Shown: one piece after another, positions 52,401-61,142 of the stretch
How the letters are laid out: each line of letters opens with the position of its first letter
How positions within the stretch are numbered: position 1 is the first letter of the stretch
Origin: Sphingobacteriia bacterium RIFOXYC2_FULL_35_18
GTDB lineage: Bacteria > Bacteroidota > Bacteroidia > Chitinophagales > Chitinophagaceae
Assembly (NCBI GenBank): GCA_001829005.1
Contig: MIAG01000001.1
Location: 1,021,007-1,085,006 of the forward strand
Reading direction: 5' to 3'
Length of the DNA stretch: 64,000 nucleotides
Position numbers and translations under genes: made by a program
Notes under the pieces: generated by a model
Database searches by the model: none
What the model was told of the DNA's origin: nothing
Seen by the model: only the letters and a program-made list of their open reading frames with translations

Positions 52401-52813
52401 AAGGGGCTGGTTCAATTCAGCTTGCACTTTCTGCGGGAGAATTTACCATTGATATGGGCGATGTAGAAATCACCGCTGAAGATATACCGGGTTGGAGTGT
52501 TGCTTCTAAGGGTAAATTGACCGTTGCGCTGGATATTACCCTTTCGGAAGACCTAAAACAAGAAGGGGCAGCTAGAGAATTTGTGAATCGTGTACAAAAT
52601 ATTAGAAAAGAATCGGGTTTTGAACTAACAGACCGTATATTCGTACAGTTACCCGAAGGCACCCCCCTAAAGCCTTCTATTATTAAATTTAACGACTATA
52701 TTTGCCGCGAAATATTAGCAGATGGCATTGAATGGGTGTTAGATCTTGCATCTGGAACACCTATAGAAGTAAATGACATTGCATTAACCGTGGTTGTAAA
52801 CAAAAAAGGATAA
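49442..52813 (+). CDS. ileS: Isoleucyl-tRNA synthetase (start [21 protein letters not shown])
   Basis: [74 protein letters not shown] box at 49399-49406. Confidence 0.96.
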   Translation: [1123 protein letters not shown]

Positions 52814-52818
52814 GACCT

Positions 52819-53883
52819 ATGGCTACAAAGAAACCAGCCCCCAAAGCAACTCCCAAAAAAGTGGTAAAGGCGGCTCCAGCCAAAGCTGCAGCAAAACCTG
52901 CTGCAAAGGCACCAGCTAAGCCTGCTGCAAAACCAGCGGCCAAAGCGCCTGCTAAACCCGCTGCAAAAGCACCAGTAAAACCAGTAGCTAAACCTGCTGC
53001 AAAGGCACCAGCTAAGCCTGCTGCAAAACCAGCGGCCAAAGCGCCTGTTAAACCCGCTGCAAAAGCGCCAGTGAAACCAGCAGCTAAACCTGCTGCAAAA
53101 GCACCAGCTAAAGCACCTGCAAAACCAGTAGCAAAACCTGCTGCAAAAGCGCCAGTGAAACCAGCAGCTAAGCCTGCTGCAAAACCTGCGCCCGTTCCTG
53201 CAAAGCCAGCAGCTAAAGCACCTGCAAAACCGGCACCTGCACCAGCAAAGCCCGCTGTTAAAGCTGCGCCTGTTCCTGCAAAACCTGCTGCACCAGCACC
53301 TGCTCCTGCAAAACCAGTTGCACCTGCTAAACCAGTAGTTAAAGCTCCACCTGCACCTCCTGTAAAACCAGTAAAAAAAGTGCCAGGTCCTATAAAAGAC
53401 GTGAAAGTACCTAAGATCAATACCAAATCGAGTGTTACCTATAGCCCTGGCTATACCCCATTAGAAAAAAGAGTAGAAGCACCTAAACCTCAGGGTCCAT
53501 TGGTTAAATACAATGATACCGACTTAGCAGAGTTTAGAGACTTAATAAACAAAAAGTTAGATGCAGCTAAAAAAGAATTAGCGTACTTACAGGGTTTAAT
53601 TACTCGTAAAGATGAAATGGGTGGAGACAACGACGATGCTCGTTATATGACCATGGAAGACGGAACAATGAGCATGGAAAAAGAACAGTTAAGTCAAATG
53701 GCTAGTCGTCAAATTACTTATATTGACCATTTAGAAAAAGCAATCATGCGTATTGAAAATAAAACTTATGGTATCTGTAGAGTTACCGGCCGTTTAATTG
53801 ACAAAGCAAGATTGCGTGCTGTACCACATGCTACATTAAGCTTAGAAGCTAAACTAGGATTGGTAAAGCCTAACCAAGATTAA
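52819..53883 (+). CDS. DksA/TraR-like protein with a long Ala-Lys-Pro-rich N-terminal arm (histone H1-like composition)
   Basis: N-terminal approximately 190 aa of (A/P)AKPAAKAP-type repeats; C-terminal DLAEFRDLINKKLDAAKKELAYLQGLI...YIDHLEKAIMRIENKTYGICRVTGRLIDKARLRAVPHATLSLEAKL. Confidence 0.88.
   Translation: MATKKPAPKATPKKVVKAAPAKAAAKPAAKAPAKPAAKPAAKAPAKPAAKAPVKPVAKPAAKAPAKPAAKPAAKAPVKPAAKAPVKPAAKPAAKAPAKAPAKPVAKPAAKAPVKPAAKPAAKPAPVPAKPAAKAPAKPAPAPAKPAVKAAPVPAKPAAPAPAPAKPVAPAKPVVKAPPAPPVKPVKKVPGPIKDVKVPKINTKSSVTYSPGYTPLEKRVEAPKPQGPLVKYNDTDLAEFRDLINKKLDAAKKELAYLQGLITRKDEMGGDNDDARYMTMEDGTMSMEKEQLSQMASRQITYIDHLEKAIMRIENKTYGICRVTGRLIDKARLRAVPHATLSLEAKLGLVKPNQD
52894..53085 (+). repeat. Tandem duplication of a 96-bp (32-codon) unit inside the AKP-rich arm, with a diverged third partial copy after it
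   Basis: Copies 52894-52989 and 52990-53085 differ at 4 positions by eye; the first 58 nt are identical. Confidence 0.8.
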
Positions 53884-53909
53884 TTAGTTCAACCAAACTA
53901 ACTGATACG

Positions 53910-53935
53910 GCCCCGAATTATTTCGGGGCTTTTTA
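53910..53935 (+). terminator. Rho-independent terminator downstream of the DksA-like gene
   Basis: GCCCCGAA-ttat-TTCGGGGC followed by T-rich sequence; convergent with the ABC transporter gene. Confidence 0.88.
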
Positions 53936-55762
53936 TTTTACTTCTTGCATGTCTACCAACTTTCTGTAGATTCCTCCTTGGGCTAGTAAATCATCGTGGG
54001 TACCTCTTTCTGCAATTTCACCCTTTTGTAATACAATGATTTCATCTGCATGTCTGATGGTGCTGAGTCTATGTGCAATCACAATAGATGTACGGTTTTG
54101 CATCATATTATTAATAGCATCTTGCACCAATCTTTCACTTTCAGTATCTAACGACGAAGTAGCTTCATCTAAAATAAGGATAGGTGGATTTTTTAAAACC
54201 GCTCTAGCAATAGTCACACGCTGTCTTTCTCCACCACTTAGTTTACCACCACGGTCGCCAATATTGGTATGAAAGCCTTCATCTTTTTTATGAATGAAAT
54301 CCGATGCATTGGCCACTTTTGCTGCGTGCTCAATGTCTTGATCATTTACATTGTCAATCCCTAGTGCAATATTGCCTGCAATGGTATCATTAAATAAAAT
54401 GGGTTCTTGGGTTACGATGCCCATCATTGAACGGATGCTGTGTAATGTGTATTCTTTTATATTAATACCATCAATTAAAATTTCACCGCTACTAACATCG
54501 TGAAATCTTGGAATTAAATCGGCCAAACTACTTTTACCTGCTCCTGATGAACCCACTAATGCAATGGTCTTTCCTTTTTCAATAGTGAGGTTTATATTTT
54601 TTAAAATAGGCGTGTCGTTATAAGAAAAACTCACTTGTTTAAATTCAATGGAATGCTCAAATTGGGTCAAGGTTTTGGCATTGGGCAAGTCTGTAACGGT
54701 AATGGGTGCTTGTAAAATTTCTTCAATACGCTGTATGGCTGCGCTACCTCTTTGTGCATTGTAAAACGCAGTAGACAAGGATTTGGCAGGATTGATGATT
54801 TGCGTAAAAATGACAATATAGTTAATAAAACCAGTGGCTTCTAAACCCGCTTCGTTGTTTAATACCAATCTTCCTCCAAACCAAAGAATACAACTCAACA
54901 CCATTACTCCCATGAATTCAGACATGGGCGAAGCCAAGTCTTTTCTAAAATTCATTTTATTGCGAATATGGTTCAGGTTATTATTGGTGCTGAAAAAACG
55001 ATTGCGTAAAATTTTCTCTGCATTAAATGCTTTGATAACTCTGAGCCCTCCTAATGTTTCATCTAAAATGCTCATCAATGTTCCCAATTCTTCAGCAGAG
55101 GCAGTGGATTGTTTTTTAAGTGATCTACTAATCCTACCTATTAAAAATCCAGTTAGGGGAAGTAGTACCAATAAGAATACAGAAAGCACAGGACTGATGT
55201 AAACCAATACACCCAGAATGATTAAAATATTTAAAGGATCTCGAATTAATCCTTCTAAAGTGCTCATCACACTCCATTCTACTTCATTGGCATCATTGCT
55301 CATTCTGCTGATGATGTCTCCTTTTTTTTGTTCTGTAAAAAAGCCAATGGGTAGCTGTAAAATTTTAGCATACAAGTCAGACCTTAATTTGGTCATAACA
55401 TAATTACGCATGGGCGCCAACACCCTAAAAGACAAATACGTGAATGCGTTTTTGAAAAATATAGAAATAATAATGATAATACAAATGGCTCCCAATGCAT
55501 ATACTTCACCCTTTTCTTGAATGAGTAAACTTAAATAGTATTTTAAGTGCGCTAGAATAGCATCTGCCCCATCTGTAGTAAAACTAAGGGTTGGTTTACT
55601 GGTGATTAATTTTTCTTTGGCAAATAATAGCCCTAAGAAAGGGGCCAGCATCACCAATGATATCAATGAAAAAACGATGGAAAGCAGGTTAAAAACAACG
55701 TATAATACAATGTTTTTTCGTTGACTTCGCAGGTAAAATAAGATTCGCTCAAAACGCTTCAT
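53933..55762 (-). CDS. ABC transporter, fused permease and ATPase (MsbA-like); start MKRFERILFYLRSQRK
   Basis: TM domain with EWSVMSTLEGLIRDPLN, Walker A GSSGAGKSSLADLIPRFHD, LSGGERQRVTIARAVLKNPPILILDEATSSLDTESE. Confidence 0.93.
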   Translation of the reverse strand: MKRFERILFYLRSQRKNIVLYVVFNLLSIVFSLISLVMLAPFLGLLFAKEKLITSKPTLSFTTDGADAILAHLKYYLSLLIQEKGEVYALGAICIIIIISIFFKNAFTYLSFRVLAPMRNYVMTKLRSDLYAKILQLPIGFFTEQKKGDIISRMSNDANEVEWSVMSTLEGLIRDPLNILIILGVLVYISPVLSVFLLVLLPLTGFLIGRISRSLKKQSTASAEELGTLMSILDETLGGLRVIKAFNAEKILRNRFFSTNNNLNHIRNKMNFRKDLASPMSEFMGVMVLSCILWFGGRLVLNNEAGLEATGFINYIVIFTQIINPAKSLSTAFYNAQRGSAAIQRIEEILQAPITVTDLPNAKTLTQFEHSIEFKQVSFSYNDTPILKNINLTIEKGKTIALVGSSGAGKSSLADLIPRFHDVSSGEILIDGINIKEYTLHSIRSMMGIVTQEPILFNDTIAGNIALGIDNVNDQDIEHAAKVANASDFIHKKDEGFHTNIGDRGGKLSGGERQRVTIARAVLKNPPILILDEATSSLDTESERLVQDAINNMMQNRTSIVIAHRLSTIRHADEIIVLQKGEIAERGTHDDLLAQGGIYRKLVDMQEVK

Positions 55763-55823
55763 ACAGGAATAAATGGTGAAACAAGGCAAAGTAACTAATT
55801 TTACACCCATAAACCTTGATATT

Positions 55824-56183
55824 ATGGAGGAAGGAAAAAGACAGCGGCAGGTAGCCGGAGCATTGCAAGAACAATTCAATGATATATTCAGAAGGCTAAA
55901 CCTATCAATGATTGATGGGGGAATGGTTTCGATATCTAGCGTTAAAGTAACGCCAGACTTGTTGGAGGCAAGGGTTTATTTGAGTTTATTTCAAGTGAAA
56001 GATGCTGCTACAGTAATGAAGAAAATTGAATCAAAGGCTTGGGAAATCAAAAAAGAGTTGGCCGATAAAATGAAGCACCAGCTAAGAAGGATTCCTGTGA
56101 TTCATTTTTACAACGACGATACGTTAGATTATGTATTTAAAATGGAAGAAGTATTCAAGAAAATAAATGAGAAAGGCGAATGA
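55824..56183 (+). CDS. rbfA: Ribosome-binding factor A (start MEEGKRQRQVAGALQEQ preferred over 55773)
   Basis: RQVAGALQEQFNDIFRR, ISSVKVTPDLLEARVYLSLF, LRRIPVIHFYNDDTLDYVFKMEEVF. Confidence 0.9.
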   Translation: MEEGKRQRQVAGALQEQFNDIFRRLNLSMIDGGMVSISSVKVTPDLLEARVYLSLFQVKDAATVMKKIESKAWEIKKELADKMKHQLRRIPVIHFYNDDTLDYVFKMEEVFKKINEKGE

Positions 56184-57385
56184 ACCTGCTCTTTGCCTGG
56201 CGCTATTTTCGCTCTAAAAAAACCACCAATGCAATCAATATTATTGCATGGATTGCCATTACCGCTATTGCAGTTGGTACAGCTTCCTTAATTATTATTT
56301 TAAGTGTATTCAACGGATTTGAAGACTTAGTAAAAGGCTTGTATGGAGATTTTTATCCTGCATATAAAGTGGTTCCAATTAAAGGAAAAACATTTGAATT
56401 AAGCGCTTCAAAAGTAACGGCTTTAAAAGCATTAAAAGACATTAAAGCGTTCAGTTTTGTAGCAGAAGAAAAAGCGCTTTTAACGGGTGCTTACCAAACC
56501 ATTGTTACCATTAAAGGAGTCGAAAATAATTATACCCAGGTAAACCCTATTCAACAATATATACGAAGAGGAAGTTTTGAATTAGGTAACACAGAAATCC
56601 CTGGAATCGTTATGGGGGCGGGGATTGAGAACGCAGCAGGAATAAATACCGAGAAAGTTTTTGAAGCCGCTACCTTGTATTTTCCCAATCGAAATGGGAA
56701 TTTATTAACGGGAGATGGGCTTAATTCATTTTCTGTAATACCATCTGGTGCATTTATTGTTCAACAGGAATTTGATAATAAATATGCATTTACCAATCTA
56801 GCATTTGTACAATATATGTTGGGGTTAAAAACCAATGAATTCAGTGCAATAGAAATAAATGCAAAAGAGAACAATAGTAATCTAGTAAAGCAACTGCAAA
56901 CTGTATTAGGCAATCAAGTACAAATTCAAACCCGATACCAACAGAATGCCACTTTGTATTCGGTAATGCAACTAGAAAAATGGGTGATCTATGGCATACT
57001 TTCTTTAATTCTGGTAGTTGCTGCATTCAATATGATTGGGGCATTAAGTATGTTGGTTTTAGAAAAACAAAAAGACATTGCTGTATTGCGTGCATTGGGC
57101 GCATCTAGTAATAGAATTAGGAATATTTTTTTAATAGAAGGATTATTACTTGCTGCAATGGGCGCAGGAGCTGGAATACTATTAGGAGGTGGAATATGCT
57201 GGATGCAGGAGCAATTTCATTTAATCAAATTAGGAGGCTCTACATTTATCATTGATTATTATCCAGTAAAAACAATGCCACTAGATTTTATCTTGGTATT
57301 GTTTACGGTTACTGCTATTTCATTTACAGCAGCTTGGGTGACCGCACAAAAAACAAGTGCGCAACCTTTTGAGCTGCGCACCTAA
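56180..57385 (+). CDS. FtsX-like ABC transporter permease (LolC/E-type)
   Basis: FAWRYFRSKKTTNAINIIAWIAITAIAVGTASLIIILSVFNGFEDLV, VLEKQKDIAVLRALGASSNRIRNIFLIEGLLLAAMGAGAGILLG. Confidence 0.92.
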   Translation: MNLLFAWRYFRSKKTTNAINIIAWIAITAIAVGTASLIIILSVFNGFEDLVKGLYGDFYPAYKVVPIKGKTFELSASKVTALKALKDIKAFSFVAEEKALLTGAYQTIVTIKGVENNYTQVNPIQQYIRRGSFELGNTEIPGIVMGAGIENAAGINTEKVFEAATLYFPNRNGNLLTGDGLNSFSVIPSGAFIVQQEFDNKYAFTNLAFVQYMLGLKTNEFSAIEINAKENNSNLVKQLQTVLGNQVQIQTRYQQNATLYSVMQLEKWVIYGILSLILVVAAFNMIGALSMLVLEKQKDIAVLRALGASSNRIRNIFLIEGLLLAAMGAGAGILLGGGICWMQEQFHLIKLGGSTFIIDYYPVKTMPLDFILVLFTVTAISFTAAWVTAQKTSAQPFELRT

Positions 57386-57414
57386 CTAGTTTAAAACTTA
57401 GCTATTTGATATTT

Positions 57415-58257
57415 TTAATAATCTCCTAAAGTTTCAGGTAACTGAGCCAAAGCTTTAGCCAATTGCTCATCACTAGGAGCAATTCCGTGCCATTCGTGAC
57501 TGCCTTCCATAAAGTCTACGCCCTTACCCATTTCTGTTTTCATTAAAATGCAGATGGGTTTGCCGTTTCCAGTCATTGATTTGGCTTTGTCTAAAACTGC
57601 TACCACACTATCCATATCATTTCCATCCATGTCTAGAACGGTCCAATCAAATGCTTCAAACTTACTACGCAAATTGCCCAAAGACAATACTTTGCTGGTA
57701 GGCCCGTCAATTTGTTGACCATTTAAATCTACTATGCTAATTAGGTTGTCTACTTTATTGTGAGAAGCAAACATCACGGCTTCCCAAATTTGTCCTTCTT
57801 GTAATTCTCCATCTCCATGTAAAGAGAAAACCAAATGAGGGTCTTGGTTTAATTTCTTGGTAAGCGCTGCGCCTACAGCTACGCTCAATCCCTGACCCAA
57901 AGAACCACTTGCAATACGTACCCCTGGTAAATGTTCGTGGGTAGTTGGATGCCCCTGCAAACGGGTATTGATTTTTCTAAAACTAGCCAATTCCTTCACT
58001 TCAAAATAGCCAGCACGAGCAAGAACAGAATAATACAAGGGAGAAATATGCCCATTCGATAAAAAGAACAAGTCTTCTTGTTTTCCGTCCATGCTAAAAT
58101 GGACATCGTGCTTCATACTATGAAAATAGAGCGCAGTAACTACATCGGTACAACCCAATGATCCCCCTGGATGACCGCTTTGAACCCCGTGCACCATGCG
58201 CACGATATCTCTTCTAACTTGGGTTGCAGTGCTTTTTAAATCAGCTATACTTGCCAT
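57415..58257 (-). CDS. Transketolase N-terminal subunit
   Basis: GHPGGSLGCTDVVTALYF, GSLGQGLSVAVGAAL, HGDGELQEGQIWEAVMFASHNKVDNLISIVDLNGQQIDG; ends before the pyrimidine-binding domain. Confidence 0.92.
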   Translation of the reverse strand: MASIADLKSTATQVRRDIVRMVHGVQSGHPGGSLGCTDVVTALYFHSMKHDVHFSMDGKQEDLFFLSNGHISPLYYSVLARAGYFEVKELASFRKINTRLQGHPTTHEHLPGVRIASGSLGQGLSVAVGAALTKKLNQDPHLVFSLHGDGELQEGQIWEAVMFASHNKVDNLISIVDLNGQQIDGPTSKVLSLGNLRSKFEAFDWTVLDMDGNDMDSVVAVLDKAKSMTGNGKPICILMKTEMGKGVDFMEGSHEWHGIAPSDEQLAKALAQLPETLGDY

Positions 58258-58348
58258 AACAAATTCGGTAATTTACGGCGAAGATAAAAGCATTTAATGC
58301 ATAAAGTATGGATTCATTTATTAAATTTGCCCCACTTAAATTTTAATT

Positions 58349-58912
58349 ATGTCTGAAGAATTAGGAATGATCATAGATGATGCTACGGATACCATGAAAA
58401 AAGCCATTGTGCATTTAGAAGCGGAGCTAGTTAAAATTAGAGCAGGAAAAGCCAATCCCAATATGTTGGATGGGATTAATGTAGATTATTATGGATCACC
58501 CACCCCCATTGCGCAGGTGGCTAATATTACCGTTTTAGATGCAAGAACCATCAGCATACAGCCTTGGGAAAAGAATATGTTGGCTTTGATAGAGCGTTCT
58601 ATTATGGCCGCTAATATTGGTATTACCCCTCAGAATGATGGGGTTCAGATCAGGTTGTTTATGCCACCCTTAACCGAAGAACGCAGAAAGGAACTAGTGA
58701 AAAAAGCAGGTGGAGAAGGAGAGCAAGCAAAAGTAGCCATCCGAAACATCCGTAGAGACGCCATTGAAGACGTGAAGAAATTACAGAAAGATGGTTTAAG
58801 TGAAGATGCAGCCAAAGACGCAGAAAAAGAGATTCAAGAATTAACCGACAAACATATTGCCTTGGTAGAAAAACATTTGGCTACCAAAGAAAAAGAAATG
58901 ATGACGGTTTAA
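58349..58912 (+). CDS. frr: Ribosome recycling factor
   Basis: KIRAGKANPNMLDGINVDYYGSPTPIAQVANITVLDARTISIQPWEKNML, PLTEERRKELVKKAGGEGEQAKVAIRNIRRDA. Confidence 0.97.
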   Translation: MSEELGMIIDDATDTMKKAIVHLEAELVKIRAGKANPNMLDGINVDYYGSPTPIAQVANITVLDARTISIQPWEKNMLALIERSIMAANIGITPQNDGVQIRLFMPPLTEERRKELVKKAGGEGEQAKVAIRNIRRDAIEDVKKLQKDGLSEDAAKDAEKEIQELTDKHIALVEKHLATKEKEMMTV

Positions 58913-59779
58913 TTATTTCTTGTTCGCTAAATAAACACCCACTAAAATAATTCCACAGCAGGTAACTTGAATTAAGTTTACCTGCTCGTCACCCCAGATA
59001 CCCCAACCAATGGCTACAAAGGGGATTCCATAAGTAACCATGGAAGCGAATAATGCCCCAGCTCTTTTTACCAACATATAAAATAATACAGAAGCCACTG
59101 CTGTGCCAAAAATGCCTAGAACTGCAGATGCGCCAGTAGACACCAAATAGGCATCTTCCGTTAAGGGCAATGCAAAATAACCCGTGAAATATAAAATGAT
59201 GGAGCATGGAATCAGCAAGAATACAAAAGCCATGGAAGCAATTTCTAATGAGCCAATGCCTTGCATATGCTTACCTACCATATTTACATTGATACCATAA
59301 AACAAAGTGGCCAACAATACCAATAAGGAATAAGAAAAATATTCTAAACTAATATTGGAGCCTGCTGCTACCAATAAAGACAGTCCAATAAAACCAACAA
59401 TGATTCCGATTAATTGCAATTTTTTTACTTGCAATTGAAAAAAAGAAATGCCTGTTATAATTACAAAAAGTGGAGTCAACGCATTCATGATACCTGCCAA
59501 TGCGCTGTCAATTTTTGTTTCTGCAATGCAAAACAAATAAGCCGGGAAAAAACTGCCCAATAAACCAGATAAAACCACTACTCCTCGCTTCTCTTTAGCA
59601 ATATTGCGCATGGCTTTGGCTGCAAAAGGCAATAGCACTAAACCTGCACTAATAATTCTTATAGATGCCACCTGATAAGGGCTTAAAACATTCATGCCGC
59701 CTTTCATTAGTATGAAAGAACTACCCCAAATAAGGCAGAGTAAACTAAAAATAAGCCAATTCAATAATTGTTTTTGCAC
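58913..59779 (-). CDS. EamA/DMT-family transporter
   Basis: Ten hydrophobic segments; LIWGSSFILMKGGMNVLSPYQVASIRIISAGLVLLPF and duplicated EamA repeat. Confidence 0.9.
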   Translation of the reverse strand: MQKQLLNWLIFSLLCLIWGSSFILMKGGMNVLSPYQVASIRIISAGLVLLPFAAKAMRNIAKEKRGVVVLSGLLGSFFPAYLFCIAETKIDSALAGIMNALTPLFVIITGISFFQLQVKKLQLIGIIVGFIGLSLLVAAGSNISLEYFSYSLLVLLATLFYGINVNMVGKHMQGIGSLEIASMAFVFLLIPCSIILYFTGYFALPLTEDAYLVSTGASAVLGIFGTAVASVLFYMLVKRAGALFASMVTYGIPFVAIGWGIWGDEQVNLIQVTCCGIILVGVYLANKK

Positions 59780-59846
59780 AGTCTAATTTTATCAAAGATG
59801 CCGTTTTTACGGTTCTAAATCAATACATTTAAGTAAACAATGAATC

Positions 59847-60593
59847 ATGCAAACAGTTCGCTTAAATAAAATTAGCACCAAAGCACCCAAGCAATTCAAC
59901 AAAGAAAAAACAAAAGCAAAAACGCTTTTAATTTTGAAAGAGCTGACTGAATTACAAAATTTATTGTACGCAGAATCTAAACATTCTTTGCTGATAGTTA
60001 TTCAGGGAATGGATGCAAGTGGAAAAGATGGTTTGATTAGAGATGTTTTTAGTGCAATGAATCCGCAAGGGGTGCAGGTAGAATCGTTTAAAGCACCTAC
60101 TTCAAAAGAATTGTCACACGATTTTTTATGGAGAATACATATGCATGCGCCTTCTAAAGGCATGATTCAAGTATTTAATCGATCTCATTATGAAGATATA
60201 TTAATTACACGTGTACATAAATGGTGCGACGATGCATTGGCCATTAAAAGAATGAAAGCCATTAATGATTTTGAAGAAATGTTGGAAGTGCATAATCATA
60301 CCCATATACTCAAATTCTATTTGCATATCAGTCCCGAAGAGCAAAACGAGCGCTTATTAGAAAGATTAGAAGACAAAACCAAGCAATGGAAATACAATGA
60401 GCAAGATTTGGAAGAAGCCAAACTCTGGGAACAGTACATGAGAGTATATGAAGATTGTTTTAATAAGTGCAATAAAGTGCCTTGGCATATCATTCCTTCC
60501 GATCAAAACTGGTACAAAGAATATTTAGTAGCTAATGCCATACTTACTACATTAAAAAATTTGAAAATGCGTTTTCCAGGTTTGAAGAAATAA
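59847..60593 (+). CDS. Polyphosphate kinase 2 (PPK2) family protein
   Basis: LLIVIQGMDASGKDGLIRDVFSAMNPQGVQVESFKAPTSKELSHDFLWRIHMHAPSKGMIQVFNRSHYEDILITRVHKW, DQNWYKEYLVANAI. Confidence 0.92.
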   Translation: MQTVRLNKISTKAPKQFNKEKTKAKTLLILKELTELQNLLYAESKHSLLIVIQGMDASGKDGLIRDVFSAMNPQGVQVESFKAPTSKELSHDFLWRIHMHAPSKGMIQVFNRSHYEDILITRVHKWCDDALAIKRMKAINDFEEMLEVHNHTHILKFYLHISPEEQNERLLERLEDKTKQWKYNEQDLEEAKLWEQYMRVYEDCFNKCNKVPWHIIPSDQNWYKEYLVANAILTTLKNLKMRFPGLKK

Positions 60594-60621
60594 CTATATT
60601 TCAGGTATAAAAACTTTTATT

Positions 60622-61065
60622 ATGGGTATGATTAAAGAATTCAAAGAGTTTGCTGTAAGAGGCAATTTAGTAGATACCGCTGTAGCTTTTGTAATGGGGG
60701 TATCCTTTGGAAAAATCGTCACTTCTTTTGTAGATGGGATCATTATGCCATTGGTAGGTATGCTTACTGGGGGAGTTGATTTTAATGATAAAAAATGGGT
60801 TTTGCAACAGGCTGTTGATGCTGTAAAAGATGCTGCGGGAACGGTTGTTACCCCGGCGGTAACCGAAGTCTCCATTAAATACGGGGAGTTTATTACCAAT
60901 TTGATTGACTTTGTAATTGTAGCATTTGCCGTATTCATGGTCATCAAAGCCTTGAATAAATTGAAGAAAGCCGAAGCCCCCGCTCAGCCAGCTCCACCTC
61001 CAGGACCAACTGATGCAGAAAAACTACTAGCAGAAATTCGTGATTCACTCAAAAAAGTGAATTAA
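60622..61065 (+). CDS. mscL: Large-conductance mechanosensitive channel
   Basis: KEFKEFAVRGNLVDTAVAFVMGVSFGKIVTSFVDGIIMPLVGMLTGGVDF. Confidence 0.96.
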   Translation: MGMIKEFKEFAVRGNLVDTAVAFVMGVSFGKIVTSFVDGIIMPLVGMLTGGVDFNDKKWVLQQAVDAVKDAAGTVVTPAVTEVSIKYGEFITNLIDFVIVAFAVFMVIKALNKLKKAEAPAQPAPPPGPTDAEKLLAEIRDSLKKVN

Positions 61066-61091
61066 GCCATATTAGTGGATAACTATTCTTG

Positions 61092-61124
61092 AAACAGGGC
61101 TAAAATAGGCCCTGTTTTCTTTTC
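61092..61124 (+). terminator. Rho-independent terminator downstream of mscL
   Basis: AAACAGGGC / GCCCTGTTT followed by T-rich sequence. Confidence 0.8.
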
Positions 61125-61142
61125 TTTGTAAAAAACCGGAAC

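Noticed and set aside
52761-53426. 221-aa antisense ORF (Ala/Gly/Phe-rich) opposite the DksA-like gene
   Set aside because: It is the reverse-frame shadow of the A/K/P codon repeat, which lacks stop codons on the opposite strand. No independent start context or family resemblance.
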